Positions 40,568 to 49,359 of a DNA stretch of 64,000 nucleotides are shown here, piece after piece; the stretch's first letter is position 1; each line of letters opens with the position of its first letter. The notes under the pieces were generated by a model that saw nothing but the letters and a program-made list of their open reading frames with translations, was not told where the DNA came from and ran no database searches. Source of the DNA: Streptomyces sp. NBC_01197 (GTDB lineage Bacteria > Actinomycetota > Actinomycetes > Streptomycetales > Streptomycetaceae); assembly GCF_036010505.1 (NCBI RefSeq), contig NZ_CP108569.1, positions 5,261,001-5,325,000 on the forward strand, in the 5' to 3' direction. The position numbers and the translations under genes were made by a program.

Positions 40568-41314
40568 ATGAGTCTTTTCCGTGACGACGGGGTCGTCCTG
40601 CGGACTCAGAAGCTGGGTGAGGCCGACCGCATCATCACGCTGCTGACCCGGGGCCACGGGCGGGTGCGCGCCGTCGCGCGGGGCGTGCGCCGCACCAAGT
40701 CCAAATTCGGGGCGCGGCTCGAACCGTTCTCCCATGTCGACGTGCAGTTCTTCGCGCGCGGCAGCGAACTGATCGGGCGCGGGCTTCCGCTGTGCACCCA
40801 GAGTGAGACCATCGCTCCGTACGGTGGCGGCATCGTCAGCGACTACGCCCGCTACACGGCGGGCACGGCCATGCTGGAGACGGCGGAACGCTTCACCGAC
40901 CACGAGGGTGAGCCGTCCGTCCAGCAGTATCTGCTGCTCATCGGCGGGCTGCGCACCCTCGCCCGCGGTGAGCACGCCCCGAATCTGATCCTCGACGCTT
41001 TCCTGCTGCGCTCGCTCGCCGTCAACGGCTACGCGCCCAGCTTCGAGGACTGCGCGAAGTGCGGCCTGGAAGGACCGAACCGGTTCTTCTCCGTGGCGGG
41101 CGGCGGGGCGGTGTGCGGCGACTGCCGGGTGCCCGGCAGCGTCGTACCCTCTGCGGAGGCCGTCGGGCTGCTCAGCGCGCTGCTGACGGGGGACTGGACG
41201 ACGGCCGACGCGGCCGAGCCGAGGCACGTCAGGGAGGGCAGCGGGCTCGTATCGGCCTACCTGCACTGGCACTTGGAGCGCGGGCTGCGCTCGTTGCGGT
41301 ACGTGGAGAAGTAG
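40568..41314 (+). CDS. recO: DNA repair protein RecO
   Basis: A 248-residue recombination mediator that works with RecF and RecR to load RecA at gaps. The N-terminal OB fold MSLFRDDGVVLRTQKLGEADRIITLLT and the zinc-binding site CAKCGLEG...CGDC (FEDCAKCG, GGAVCGDCRVPG) identify it. ATG at 40568 matches the usual family N-terminus; an ATG nine bases earlier is possible. The 3' end is the first unit of a 19-bp tandem repeat that continues to the uppS ribosome site. Confidence 0.95.
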   Translation: MSLFRDDGVVLRTQKLGEADRIITLLTRGHGRVRAVARGVRRTKSKFGARLEPFSHVDVQFFARGSELIGRGLPLCTQSETIAPYGGGIVSDYARYTAGTAMLETAERFTDHEGEPSVQQYLLLIGGLRTLARGEHAPNLILDAFLLRSLAVNGYAPSFEDCAKCGLEGPNRFFSVAGGGAVCGDCRVPGSVVPSAEAVGLLSALLTGDWTTADAAEPRHVREGSGLVSAYLHWHLERGLRSLRYVEK

Positions 41315-41378
41315 CGAGCAGGCAGAGAAGCAGCGAGTACGCAGAGAAGCAGCGAGTACGTAGAAAAGTAGTGAGAGG
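41303..41378 (+). repeat. Four 19-bp tandem repeats across the recO stop
   Basis: Units are 41303-41321 (last codons and stop of recO), 41322-41340, 41341-41359 and 41360-41378. Units two and three are identical (GCAGAGAAGCAGCGAGTAC); units one and four differ at several positions. The array fills almost the entire recO-uppS gap, and the uppS ribosome site (GAGGGAGA) overlaps the end of the last unit. A period of 19 is not a multiple of three, so copy-number change would not extend recO, whose stop lies in unit one. Confidence 0.9.
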
Positions 41379-41389
41379 GAGACGAGCAC

Positions 41390-42202
41390 ATGGCACGACG
41401 CGGGATTCTGGGGCGTAACAAGCAGGAGTACAAAACCCCCGAACTGCACCCGTCGGGCGCCCGCCCGCCGAAGATCCCCGGCGAACTGGTGCCGAACCAC
41501 GTGGCGATCGTCATGGACGGCAACGGCCGCTGGGCCAAGGACCGCGGGCTGCCGCGCACCGAGGGCCACAAGGTCGGCGAGTCCACCGTCCTCGAAGTGC
41601 TCAACGGCTGCATCGAGATGGGCGTCAAGAACCTCTCGCTGTACGCCTTCTCGACCGAGAACTGGAAGCGCTCACCCGACGAGGTGCGCTTCCTGATGAA
41701 CTTCAACCGCGATGTCATCAGGCGCCGCCGGGACCAGATGGACGAGCTGGGGATCCGGATCCGCTGGGTGGGCCGGATGCCCAAGCTGTGGAAGTCGGTG
41801 GTCGAGGAGCTCCAGGTCGCGCAGGAGCAGACCAAGGACAACGACGCGATGACGCTGTACTTCTGCGTCAACTACGGCGGGCGCGCGGAGATCGCCGACG
41901 CGGCGCAGGCCATCGCCCGCGACGTGGCGGCGGGCAAGCTGGACCCGGCGAAGGTCAATGAGAAGACCTTCGCGAAGTACATCTACTACCCGGACATGCC
42001 GGACGTGGACCTCTTCCTGCGCCCGAGCGGCGAGCAGCGCACGTCCAACTACCTGATCTGGCAGAGCGCGTACGCCGAGATGGTCTTCCAGGACGTCCTG
42101 TGGCCGGACTTCGACCGCCGAGACCTGTGGCGGGCCTGCCTCGAATTCGCCCAGCGGGACCGGAGGTTCGGCGGCGCGATCGAGGAGACGACGACCGCCT
42201 GA
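41390..42202 (+). CDS. uppS: Isoprenyl (undecaprenyl) diphosphate synthase
   Basis: A 270-residue cis-prenyltransferase making the lipid carrier for cell-wall synthesis. The catalytic aspartate lies in [17 protein letters not shown] (residue 43), with [26 protein letters not shown] and the C-terminal [25 protein letters not shown] motif. Streptomyces has more than one such enzyme, so chain length (C50/C55 or shorter) is open. Co-transcribed with recO; convergent with zur. Confidence 0.94.
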   Translation: MARRGILGRNKQEYKTPELHPSGARPPKIPGELVPNHVAIVMDGNGRWAKDRGLPRTEGHKVGESTVLEVLNGCIEMGVKNLSLYAFSTENWKRSPDEVRFLMNFNRDVIRRRRDQMDELGIRIRWVGRMPKLWKSVVEELQVAQEQTKDNDAMTLYFCVNYGGRAEIADAAQAIARDVAAGKLDPAKVNEKTFAKYIYYPDMPDVDLFLRPSGEQRTSNYLIWQSAYAEMVFQDVLWPDFDRRDLWRACLEFAQRDRRFGGAIEETTTA

Positions 42203-42265
42203 TCAGTACGGGTCCGGTCCCCGGGCCGCGCCCTCAACCGCCGACCGCCGGACGCGCTCGAAGAT

Positions 42266-42328
42266 CCGGAAGGTCCTCAAGATCTCGGGGATCCCGAAGG
42301 TCCTGAAGATCTCAGAGATCTCAGAGAT
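42266..42328. repeat. 27-bp direct repeat between uppS and zur
   Basis: CCGGAAGGTCCTCAAGATCT... (42266-42292) is repeated with a few changes at 42293-42319, and its last nine bases (CTCAGAGAT) once more at 42320-42328. The array lies in the gap between two convergent genes. No function is apparent; it contains several AGATCT-like palindromes. Confidence 0.75.
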
Positions 42329-42356
42329 CGTCCGGCGGTCGAGGCACCGGCCCCGG

Positions 42357-42776
42357 TCAGCTCTCCGTCGCGGATCCCGCGCACTCCGCGCAGGTCCCGA
42401 AGACCTCCATCGTGTGCGCGACGTTCACATACCCGTGCTGCGCCGCGATCGTCTCCGCCCACTTCTCCACCGCGGGCCCCTCCACCTCGACGGCCTTGCC
42501 GCAGGTGCGGCAGACCAGGTGGTGGTGGTGCTCTCCGGTCGAGCACCGCCGGTACACCGACTCGCCGTCGCCCGTGCGCAGCACGTCGACCTCGCCGGCG
42601 TCGGCCAGCGACTGGAGGGTGCGGTAGACCGTGGTCAGCCCGACCGAGTCGCCCCGGTGCTTGAGCACGTCGTGCAGCTCCTGGGCACTGCGGAACTCGT
42701 CCACCTCGTCGAGCGCCGCGGCCACCGCGGCGCGCTGCCGGGTCGACCGGCCTCGTACTGGTGCTCCCGCGGTCAC
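42357..42776 (-). CDS. zur: Zinc uptake regulator Zur (Fur family)
   Basis: A 139-residue Fur-family repressor. The winged helix (STRQRAAVAAALDEVDEFRSAQELHDVL, VGLTTVYRTLQSLADAGEVDVL) is followed by the metal sites: HHHHLVCRTCG and the second CxxC in FGTCAECAG, giving the structural Cys4 zinc, and His ligands for the sensor site. Position at the end of the znuACB operon makes Zur, not iron-sensing Fur, the clear choice. GTG start with a GGAGG box. It should bind the palindrome upstream of znuA. Confidence 0.93.
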   Translation of the reverse strand: MTAGAPVRGRSTRQRAAVAAALDEVDEFRSAQELHDVLKHRGDSVGLTTVYRTLQSLADAGEVDVLRTGDGESVYRRCSTGEHHHHLVCRTCGKAVEVEGPAVEKWAETIAAQHGYVNVAHTMEVFGTCAECAGSATES

Positions 42777-42833
42777 AGGTGCCTCCTCGCCGTGCGTCGC
42801 CCGCCCATGTGTCGGGCCATTGTGCCAGCTCCG

Positions 42834-43727
42834 TCAGGTCCCGGCCGATTCCACCGGCCGCCGCGCCGCCGGGACCCCGCGGCCGTACTCGGCCTCCGCC
42901 GCCTCGGCGGCCCGTGCACGCCGCCTCGCCAGAGGTGCGGCGAGCGCGGTCAGTACCACGAAGACCAGGATGGCCAGCAGGACAATTGTCGCTCCAGGCG
43001 GGACGTCCTGGTAGTAGGAAGTGATGGTGCCGGAGAGCGTCACCGCCGTACCGATCACCACAGCCAGTACGAAGGTGACCGCGAACGACTTCGTCAGCTG
43101 CTGCGCCGCCGCCACCGGGACCACCATCAGCGCGCTCACCAGCAGCAGTCCGACCACCCGCATCGCGACGGTGACGGTGACGGCCGCTGTGACCGCGATG
43201 AGCAGGTTGAGCACCCGTACCGGTAGCCCGGTGACCCGGGCGAACTCCTCGTCCTGACTGACCGCGAAGAGCTGCCTGCGCAGCCCGAGCGTCACCAGGA
43301 TCACGAACGCGGCCAGGACGCAGATCGCGGTGACATCGCTCTGCGAGACCGTCGCGAGCGAGCCGAAGAGATACGACGAGAGGTTGGCGTTCGAGCCGGA
43401 CGGGGAGAGGTTGATCAGCAGCACCCCGCCGGACATACCGCCGTAGAAGAGCATCGCCAGCGCGACATCCCCGCGCATCCGGCCGTAGCTGCGGATCAGC
43501 TCCATCGAGACGGCGCCGACGACCGAGACCAGCGTGGCCATCCACACCGGGCTTGAGTTGAGCAGAAAGCCGAGGCCGACCCCGGTCATGGCGATGTGGC
43601 CGATGCCGTCGCCCATCAGGGCCTGACGGCGCTGGACGAGGTAGATGCCGATGGCGGGGGCGGTGATGCCGACCAGGACGGCGGCGAGCAAGGCCCGTTG
43701 CATCAGGGGGCTCTGGAGAAGTTCCAT
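42834..43727 (-). CDS. znuB: Zinc ABC transporter, permease subunit
   Basis: A 297-residue ABC-3 permease with eight or so membrane segments (LLAAVLVGITAPAIGIYLVQRRQALMGDGIGHIAMTGV at the N-terminus; GLLLVSALMVVPVAAAQQL). Forms the membrane channel of the zinc importer with ZnuC and ZnuA. Starts two bases after the znuC stop; zur follows after 57 bp. Confidence 0.93.
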   Translation of the reverse strand: MELLQSPLMQRALLAAVLVGITAPAIGIYLVQRRQALMGDGIGHIAMTGVGLGFLLNSSPVWMATLVSVVGAVSMELIRSYGRMRGDVALAMLFYGGMSGGVLLINLSPSGSNANLSSYLFGSLATVSQSDVTAICVLAAFVILVTLGLRRQLFAVSQDEEFARVTGLPVRVLNLLIAVTAAVTVTVAMRVVGLLLVSALMVVPVAAAQQLTKSFAVTFVLAVVIGTAVTLSGTITSYYQDVPPGATIVLLAILVFVVLTALAAPLARRRARAAEAAEAEYGRGVPAARRPVESAGT

Positions 43728-43729
43728 GA

Positions 43730-44626
43730 TCAGCTCAGCAGTCCTGTCCTGGCCGGCCCGGCCGGCGCGTGCGGGTGTACGTGGTCATGGCCCGGCAGGG
43801 AGTGCCGGCCCAGGGCCTCCGGCGGGGGTCCGTCGTGGGTGACGCAGCCGTCGCGCAGGACGACGGCGCGGTCGATCAGCGGTTCCAGCGGCCCGAGCTC
43901 GTGCAGGACGAGCAGCACGGTCGTCCGGGCGGCCACCTGCTCGCGCAACGTCGAGGCGAGGATCTCCTGGCTGGCCAGGTCGACCCCGGCCATCGGCTCG
44001 TCCATGATCAGCAGATCGGGCTCGGACGCCAGCGCCCGCGCGATCAGCACCCGCTGGTGCTGGCCGCCGGAGAGCGCGCCCACGGAGTCGCCTGCCCTGT
44101 CGCTGAGCCCCACCAGCTCGATCGCACGGGCCACGGCGGCGCGGTCGGCTCTGGACGGCCATCGCAGCTTCGTACGCGCGAGCCGGCCGGACGAGACGAT
44201 CTCCCGCACCGTCGCGGGCACCCCGCCGGCCGCGGTGGTGCGCTGCGGTACGTAGCCGATGCGCGCCCACTGCCTGAACCGCCCCAGCGGGCTGCCGAAG
44301 AGTTCGATCGAGCCGCCGGTGAGCGGGACCTGGCCGATCACCGCGCGTACGGCGGTCGACTTGCCCGACCCGTTGGCGCCGAGCAGGGCGACGACCTCGC
44401 CGCGGTGCACGGTGAGGTCGACACCGCGCAGCACGGGGCGCGAACCGAGCGCGGCGGTGGCCCCGCGTACGGAGATGACGGGTTCCTGGACGGCGGGTTC
44501 CTGTTCGGAGTCCATTTCCTGGTCGAGGTCCATCGCGTGTGCCTCCGGTGCGGTCGCGGGTGCGGTGCTGGATGCGGTCCTGGGTGCGGTGCCGGGTACG
44601 GACGGGCGGGCGGTCTGCTTGGTCAC
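43730..44626 (-). CDS. znuC: Zinc ABC transporter, ATP-binding subunit
   Basis: A 298-residue ABC ATPase. Walker A LGANGSGKSTAVRAV, Q-loop GYVPQ, signature LSGGQHQRVLIARAL, Walker B DLLIMDEPMAG and the H-loop LHELG are all present. The first 45 residues are an Ala/Pro/Thr and acidic extension, and the C-terminal end is His-rich (GRHSLPGHDHVHPHAP), possibly a metal-holding tail. GTG start overlaps the znuA stop (GTGA), so translation is coupled. Confidence 0.93.
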   Translation of the reverse strand: MTKQTARPSVPGTAPRTASSTAPATAPEAHAMDLDQEMDSEQEPAVQEPVISVRGATAALGSRPVLRGVDLTVHRGEVVALLGANGSGKSTAVRAVIGQVPLTGGSIELFGSPLGRFRQWARIGYVPQRTTAAGGVPATVREIVSSGRLARTKLRWPSRADRAAVARAIELVGLSDRAGDSVGALSGGQHQRVLIARALASEPDLLIMDEPMAGVDLASQEILASTLREQVAARTTVLLVLHELGPLEPLIDRAVVLRDGCVTHDGPPPEALGRHSLPGHDHVHPHAPAGPARTGLLS

Positions 44627-45585
44627 TTGGCGCCGAGCGCCTTCTGGAGCGCGGCCAGGTTGGACTGCATGACCTGGATGTAGTCGCGACCCTTGGACTT
44701 GTCCGTGAGCCCCTCCAGCGGGTCCAGCACGCCGGTCTTCACGTGCAGGTCACCCGCGAGGGTCCTGGCGGTGTCGGGGTTCGCGATGGTCTCGAAGAAG
44801 ACCGTGTTGACGTGGTGCTTCGCGGCGAGGCTGTGCAGGTCCTTCATCCGCGAGACGCTGGGCTCGCTCTCCGGGTCGATCCCGCTGATGGCCTCCTCGG
44901 TGAGGCCGTACCGCTCGGCGAGGTAGCCGAAGGCGGCGTGCGTGGTGACGAAGGTGTCGGAGGTGCGGTTCTTCAGCCCGTTCGCGTACTGCTGGTTCAG
45001 GGCGTCGAGCTTCTTCACCAGCGCGTCGGTGTTCTTGCGGTAGTCCACGCTGTGCTTGGGGTCCGCCGCGGCGAGTGTCTTGTCCACGCCCCTGGCGACC
45101 TGGGCGAATCGCAACGGGTCGAGCCAGATGTGCGGGTCGAGCCCGGCCTCGCTCTCCGAGTGGGAGGCGTTGTCACCGGTCGTGTGGTGGTGGCCGTCGA
45201 CCTCGGTTCCGTGCTTTTCGAGCGTCGTCATCGAGGCGGCGTCCGCGGTGTGCTTCACGCCGGACTGCTTGATCGCCTCGTCGACGGCGGGCTGGAGGCC
45301 CTTGAGGTAGATGATCGCGTCCACGCCGGACAGGGCGACGGTCTGCTTCGGGCTGAGTTCGAGGTCGTGCGGCTCGACGCCCGGCTTGGTCAGGTTGCTG
45401 ACGGAGACGTGGTCGCCGCCTATCTCCTGCGTCAGGTACTGGAGCGGATAGAACGACGCCACGACGTGCAGCTTGCCGTCCTTGTGGTCGGCGGCGGCGG
45501 AACCGGAGCAGGCGGAGAGGGCGACCAGTCCGGCGGCGACCGCTGCGGAGACGGCTGTGGCGGGTATGAGGCGTCGTACGTTCAT
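44623..45585 (-). CDS. znuA: Zinc-binding lipoprotein ZnuA
   Basis: A 320-residue cluster 9 solute-binding protein. The signal peptide ends at the lipobox LSAC (Cys26). Metal-binding histidines are in [11 protein letters not shown], the His-rich loop [26 protein letters not shown] and [15 protein letters not shown]. It captures zinc outside the membrane. ATG at 45585 (MNVRRLIP) gives a normal signal peptide; an ATG at 45594 and a TTG at 45603 lie just upstream. A Zur-type palindrome is immediately 5'. Confidence 0.93.
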   Translation of the reverse strand: MNVRRLIPATAVSAAVAAGLVALSACSGSAAADHKDGKLHVVASFYPLQYLTQEIGGDHVSVSNLTKPGVEPHDLELSPKQTVALSGVDAIIYLKGLQPAVDEAIKQSGVKHTADAASMTTLEKHGTEVDGHHHTTGDNASHSESEAGLDPHIWLDPLRFAQVARGVDKTLAAADPKHSVDYRKNTDALVKKLDALNQQYANGLKNRTSDTFVTTHAAFGYLAERYGLTEEAISGIDPESEPSVSRMKDLHSLAAKHHVNTVFFETIANPDTARTLAGDLHVKTGVLDPLEGLTDKSKGRDYIQVMQSNLAALQKALGAK

Positions 45586-45606
45586 GACAGTCATTTTCAA
45601 CAAAAG

Positions 45607-45621
45607 TGGAAACGATTGTCA
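45607..45621 (-). promoter_or_regulatory. Zur box upstream of znuA
   Basis: TGGAAACGATTGTCA, an imperfect 15-bp palindrome (TGnnAA...TTnnCA outer symmetry), resembles known actinobacterial Zur operators. It lies 22 bp before the znuA start, so Zur bound here would block the znuACB-zur promoter. Confidence 0.72.
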
Positions 45622-45737
45622 ACAAGGGGTTTGGTGGCGGGCCGCTGCCCAGCCGCTGCGGAGGCGAGCGGCGACGGCTCCGGGGGTGATCGGCGACCGC
45701 CGCAGGAGCAGTCAGCGACCGCACGGGGACGGATCCA

Positions 45738-45794
45738 CGGACGATCCAGGGTGGATCTGCGGACGATCCCGGGTGGATCTGCGGACGATCCCGG
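45738..45794. repeat. 22-bp tandem repeat between znuA and glyS
   Basis: CGGACGATCCAGGGTGGATC... (45738-45759) is repeated at 45760-45781 with one change, and the first 13 bases recur at 45782-45794. The array lies in the shared gap between the divergent znuA and glyS genes, roughly 90-150 bp upstream of glyS. Confidence 0.85.
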
Positions 45795-45886
45795 CAGGAA
45801 CCGGGAACCGATTTGATCCGGGGGGTGCAGCCGCCGGTAACCTGAGGTATTCCGCTGTTCGCAATCGTCGTAATGAAGAGAGCACC

Positions 45887-47269
45887 GTGGCCGCCGACAA
45901 GATCGACACCATCGTCAGCCTGAGCAAGCGCCGTGGCTTCGTCTACCCCTCCAGTGAGATCTACGGTGGTCAGCGTGCCGCCTGGGACTACGGGCCGCTG
46001 GGTGTCGAGCTGAAGGAGAACCTCAAGCGCCAGTGGTGGCGTTACATGGTCACCGCGCGCGAGGACGTGGTCGGTCTCGACTCGTCGGTCATCCTGGCCT
46101 CCGAGACCTGGGAGGCGTCCGGCCATGTCGCGACCTTCTCCGACCCGCTGACCGAATGCACCTCCTGCCACAAGCGCTTCCGCGCGGATCACCTGGAGGA
46201 GGCGTACGAGGAGAAGCACGGCCACGCGCCTGCGAACGGCCTCGCCGACCTCAACTGCCCCAACTGCGGAAACAAGGGCACCTTCACCGAGCCCAAGAAC
46301 TTCTCGGGCCTGCTCTCCACCCACCTCGGCCCGACCCAGGACAGCGGCTCCGTCGCCTACCTGCGTCCCGAGACGGCCCAGGGTATTTTCACCAACTTCG
46401 GCCAGGTGCTGCAGACTTCGCGCAAGAAGCCGCCGTTCGGCATCGCGCAGATGGGCAAGTCCTTCCGGAACGAGATCACTCCGGGCAACTTCATCTTCCG
46501 GACCCGCGAGTTCGAGCAGATGGAGATGGAGTTCTTCGTCAAGCCGGGCGAGGACGAGCAGTGGCAGGAATACTGGATGGAGCAGCGCTGGAACTGGTAC
46601 CGCGACCTCGGTATGCGCGAGGAGAACATGCGCTGGTTCGAGCACCCGAAGGAGAAGCTCTCCCACTACTCGAAGCGCACCGCCGACATCGAGTACCGCT
46701 TCCGCTTCGGCGGCAGTGAGTGGGGCGAGCTGGAGGGCGTCGCCAACCGCACCGACTACGACCTCGGCGCGCACTCCAAGGCGTCGGGCACCGACCTCTC
46801 CTACTTCGACCAGGAGAAGGGCGAGCGCTGGACGCCGTACGTCATCGAGCCCGCGGCGGGTGTCGGCCGGGCGATGCTGGCCTTCATGCTCGACGCGTAC
46901 ATCGAGGACGAGGCGCCCAACGCCAAGGGCGTCATGGAGAAGCGCACCGTGATGCGCCTCGACCCGCGCCTCGCGCCGGTCAAGGTCGCGGTCCTGCCGC
47001 TCTCCCGCAACCCGCAGTTGTCGCCGAAGGCCAAGGGCCTGGCGACCGATCTGCGCCGCAACTGGAACATCGAGTTCGACGACGCGGGCGCCATCGGCCG
47101 CCGCTACCGTCGTCAGGACGAGATCGGTACGCCGTTCTGCGTCACGGTCGACTTCGACACGCTCGACGACAACGCGGTGACGGTGCGCGAGCGCGACACG
47201 ATGAAGCAGGAGCGGGTGTCGCTGGACCAGATCCAGTCGTACCTCGGCGGCCGCCTGCTGGGCTGCTGA
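45887..47269 (+). CDS. glyS: Glycyl-tRNA synthetase, alpha2 type
   Basis: A 460-residue class II aminoacyl-tRNA synthetase. Motif 2 lies in [33 protein letters not shown] and motif 3 in [20 protein letters not shown]; a zinc-binding insertion ([17 protein letters not shown]) follows motif 1. The C-terminal anticodon-binding domain is present. GTG at 45887 gives the normal start [17 protein letters not shown]. It is divergent from the zinc-uptake operon and ends at a strong terminator. Confidence 0.96.
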   Translation: MAADKIDTIVSLSKRRGFVYPSSEIYGGQRAAWDYGPLGVELKENLKRQWWRYMVTAREDVVGLDSSVILASETWEASGHVATFSDPLTECTSCHKRFRADHLEEAYEEKHGHAPANGLADLNCPNCGNKGTFTEPKNFSGLLSTHLGPTQDSGSVAYLRPETAQGIFTNFGQVLQTSRKKPPFGIAQMGKSFRNEITPGNFIFRTREFEQMEMEFFVKPGEDEQWQEYWMEQRWNWYRDLGMREENMRWFEHPKEKLSHYSKRTADIEYRFRFGGSEWGELEGVANRTDYDLGAHSKASGTDLSYFDQEKGERWTPYVIEPAAGVGRAMLAFMLDAYIEDEAPNAKGVMEKRTVMRLDPRLAPVKVAVLPLSRNPQLSPKAKGLATDLRRNWNIEFDDAGAIGRRYRRQDEIGTPFCVTVDFDTLDDNAVTVRERDTMKQERVSLDQIQSYLGGRLLGC

Positions 47270-47310
47270 CCTGGCGCGAGTCCTGCTGCATGGCTCGCGG
47301 GTGGCTCGTG

Positions 47311-47362
47311 CATGACTGAGGGCCCCGGTCCCGCTTCGGCGGGGGCGGGGCCCTCGGTCATG
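47311..47362 (+). terminator. Very strong terminator after glyS
   Basis: A 17-bp stem (CATGACTGAGGGCCCCG at 47311-47327 with CGGGGCCCTCGGTCATG at 47346-47362, one G-U pair) is capped by an inner CCCGC-TTCG-GCGGG hairpin. Confidence 0.9.
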
Positions 47363-47529
47363 GGGAGGCCGGAGCAGGCGGGCGGGGCAGGGCGGAAGGC
47401 GATGCCCTTGCCGCCGATGAGTTCCGGCCGGTTCGCGAGTCTGCCCTGGTGAGCGTTGTGCGCGCTGTAGAACGTCGTACGACGCTGCCAAGCACGCGAC
47501 AGCACGCAGGCGACACCACGGAGGCCACC

Positions 47530-48345
47530 ATGACGCCCACGCCGAACGACCCGCCGGCCGCGCTGTCCGGCCGCCCGCCGGTGGTCGGCCGGGCCACCTG
47601 GCAGGCCGCCCGTGATGAGCTGCTGGTCCGCGAGAAGGCCCACACCCGCGAGGGCGACGCCATCGCCGCGGCCCGCCGCCGGCTGCCGATGGTGGAGCTC
47701 GACGGGACGGTCGAGGTCGTCGGGCCTGACGGCCCGGTCCCTTTCCTGGACCTGTTCCAGGGCCGCGAGGAGCTCGTGGTCTACCAGCACATGTGGTACG
47801 ACGGCGCACCGCACCAGGGGCAGTGCGAGGGCTGCACCATGGCGGCCTGGCACCTGAAGGACGCCGTCTATCTCAACGCCCGCGGCGTCTCGTTCGCCAT
47901 CCTGACCACAGGGCCCTGGAACGAGGTGGCTCCCTACGTCGAGTTCATGGGTTACACCCAGCCCTGGTACTCGGTGCGGGACGTGGAAGCTCCGATCGGC
48001 GGAGACATGGGGCACATCGTCTGCTTCCTGCGCGAAGGCGACCGGGTCTTCCTCACCTACTCCACGACGGGCCGTGGCAACGAGCCGGTCGCCGGATCCT
48101 TCGGCCTGCTCGATATGACGCCCTACGGCCGCCGCGAGGGGTGGCAGGACAACCCCGAAGGCTGGCCCGAGGCCCCTCAGGCCGGCTCGCCGGTGGGCGG
48201 GCACGGCTCGCCGATCTGCTGGTACTGGCGCACGGACGCCGACGGCGTCGCCACCTGGGGCCCGACCGGCCGGCCCGTGCCGCAGTGGACCCGCCCCGGC
48301 GCGACCCCCGTGGAGACCCTCGGCCGGCACGGCTACCCCAGCTGA
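47530..48345 (+). CDS. DUF899 family (thioredoxin-like) protein
   Basis: A 271-residue protein of the DUF899 family: RLPMVELDGTVEVVGPDGPVPFLDLFQGREELVVYQHMW, then GQCEGCTMAAWHL, where CEGC could be the redox pair of a thioredoxin-like fold, and DVEAPIGGDMGHIVCFLREGDRVFLTYSTTGRG. Members are annotated as thioredoxin-like or dithiol-disulfide isomerase-like, without a proven reaction. ATG at 47530 follows a GGAGG box. It stands alone downstream of the glyS terminator. Confidence 0.85.
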   Translation: MTPTPNDPPAALSGRPPVVGRATWQAARDELLVREKAHTREGDAIAAARRRLPMVELDGTVEVVGPDGPVPFLDLFQGREELVVYQHMWYDGAPHQGQCEGCTMAAWHLKDAVYLNARGVSFAILTTGPWNEVAPYVEFMGYTQPWYSVRDVEAPIGGDMGHIVCFLREGDRVFLTYSTTGRGNEPVAGSFGLLDMTPYGRREGWQDNPEGWPEAPQAGSPVGGHGSPICWYWRTDADGVATWGPTGRPVPQWTRPGATPVETLGRHGYPS

Positions 48346-48444
48346 GCGCCTCCATCGGGCCGCATCGCAAACCGGCTTAAAATGGATGTGACAGTTCCGG
48401 AGAAGAGGTATCGAGCAGCCTGCCTATGTGTGGAGGTGGCTGTG

Positions 48445-48756
48445 ATGGACGGACCTCCGCTGTCGAAGGACGAACAGCAGATCCTCTCCGAAATGGAGGC
48501 ATCGCTGGCACAGGACGCGGAACTTGACCGACGTCTGTCCGCTGTTGAACTGCGACCGCTGGCCGGACGCCGAAAGGCACGCCGGTCGGACATCTGGCTC
48601 ATGATCGTCTTGGGGGTGGCCTGGGTCTGCCTGCTGGCAGCGTCGCTCCGTACCGGCTCGCTGGCTGTTCTCGGCGCCTGCGCATGCACGGGCACAGTCG
48701 CCGTCGCCGTGACGACGTACGTCGCCGCCAGGACGTGGCGTCGCCCCATGGGCTAG
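48445..48756 (+). CDS. DUF3040 membrane protein
   Basis: A 103-residue protein with the DUF3040 opening PPLSKDEQQILSEMEASLAQDAELDRRL, a basic linker (RPLAGRRKARRSD) and two membrane segments (IWLMIVLGVAWVCLLAASL, LAVLGACACTGTVAVAVTTYVAA). Function unknown; small proteins of this kind are frequent in Streptomyces. ATG at 48445 has GGAGG eight bases upstream. Confidence 0.8.
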   Translation: MDGPPLSKDEQQILSEMEASLAQDAELDRRLSAVELRPLAGRRKARRSDIWLMIVLGVAWVCLLAASLRTGSLAVLGACACTGTVAVAVTTYVAARTWRRPMG

Positions 48757-48795
48757 TACTGCCGCTGCGCCAGGAGGAGGCGGGCTCGGTGGCGT

Positions 48796-49200
48796 AGCGG
48801 CTCATCGCTGGTCGATGTCGCCCTGACGCGTGGGCCGTTCGACGAGACCGGCCTGACAGTGCACGAACTGCGGGCCCGCCCGGTGGGAGCGCTGCTGCGG
48901 GCCGACGACCCGCTGGCCCGCCGCGACAGCCTGACCCTCGCAGACTGGCCGACCGCCGCTGGTTCCTGTTCCCGCGGGGCGCGGACCCGCTCTGGCAGAC
49001 GTACTGAAACGGCGGGGACCTCGCGAGGGCCCGGTCGTACGCGCCGTCCAGGAGTGTCGCCAGGCCGTGCTCTGGAACGGCACGGTCGGCATGGCCGAGG
49101 GTTGCCTTCGGACGGGGCCATACCCCATGGTGACGCCGCTCTGCTCGTCGGGCGGGCCGTGGAAGTCCACACCCCCGATCGCGCACCCGTCCTCGCGCCG
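48796..49200 (+). pseudogene. LysR family regulator, decayed C-terminal part
   Basis: Three reading frames together restore a LysR effector domain: VDVALTRGPFDETGLTVHELRARPVGALLRADDPLARRDSLTLAD (from 48811), then after a frameshift near 48945 LADRRWFLFPRGADPLWQTY followed by a TGA (49005-49007) where the family has Trp, then in a third frame GPVVRAVQECRQAVLWNGTVGMA (from 49028). No helix-turn-helix part remains. The boundaries are approximate. It is a degraded gene, not expressed as a regulator. Confidence 0.6.
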
Positions 49201-49220
49201 CCGGATCTCGTACTCGCCGG

Positions 49221-49352
49221 GGCTTCGGCGTACACGAAATCCCGGAACACCCGAAGCAGGTCTTCGAGCAGTCCATCCAGGGGCTCAACCGAACAGCGGA
49301 CACCGTGGGCGAATGCAGCGCACCCGCCCCATGGCGGATCTACACCGCCTGA
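49221..49352 (+). pseudogene. Unrecognised gene remnant
   Basis: A 43-codon open stretch ending in TGA, with sense-like composition (GFGVHEIPEHPKQVFEQSIQ, then GECSAPAPWRIYTA), sits right before the convergent sigma-factor gene. It has no start codon of its own and looks like the C-terminal end of a lost gene. I do not recognise the family. Confidence 0.35.
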
Positions 49353-49359
49353 CAGAGCC

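Noticed and set aside
45173..47809. An 878-codon minus-strand frame across znuA and glyS
   Set aside because: Antisense shadow of glyS and an out-of-frame reading of znuA; no motifs.
49028..49352. A plus-strand gene reading from about 48859 to 50190
   Set aside because: The frame runs antisense through the sigma factor and its N-terminal part is better explained as a broken LysR gene.
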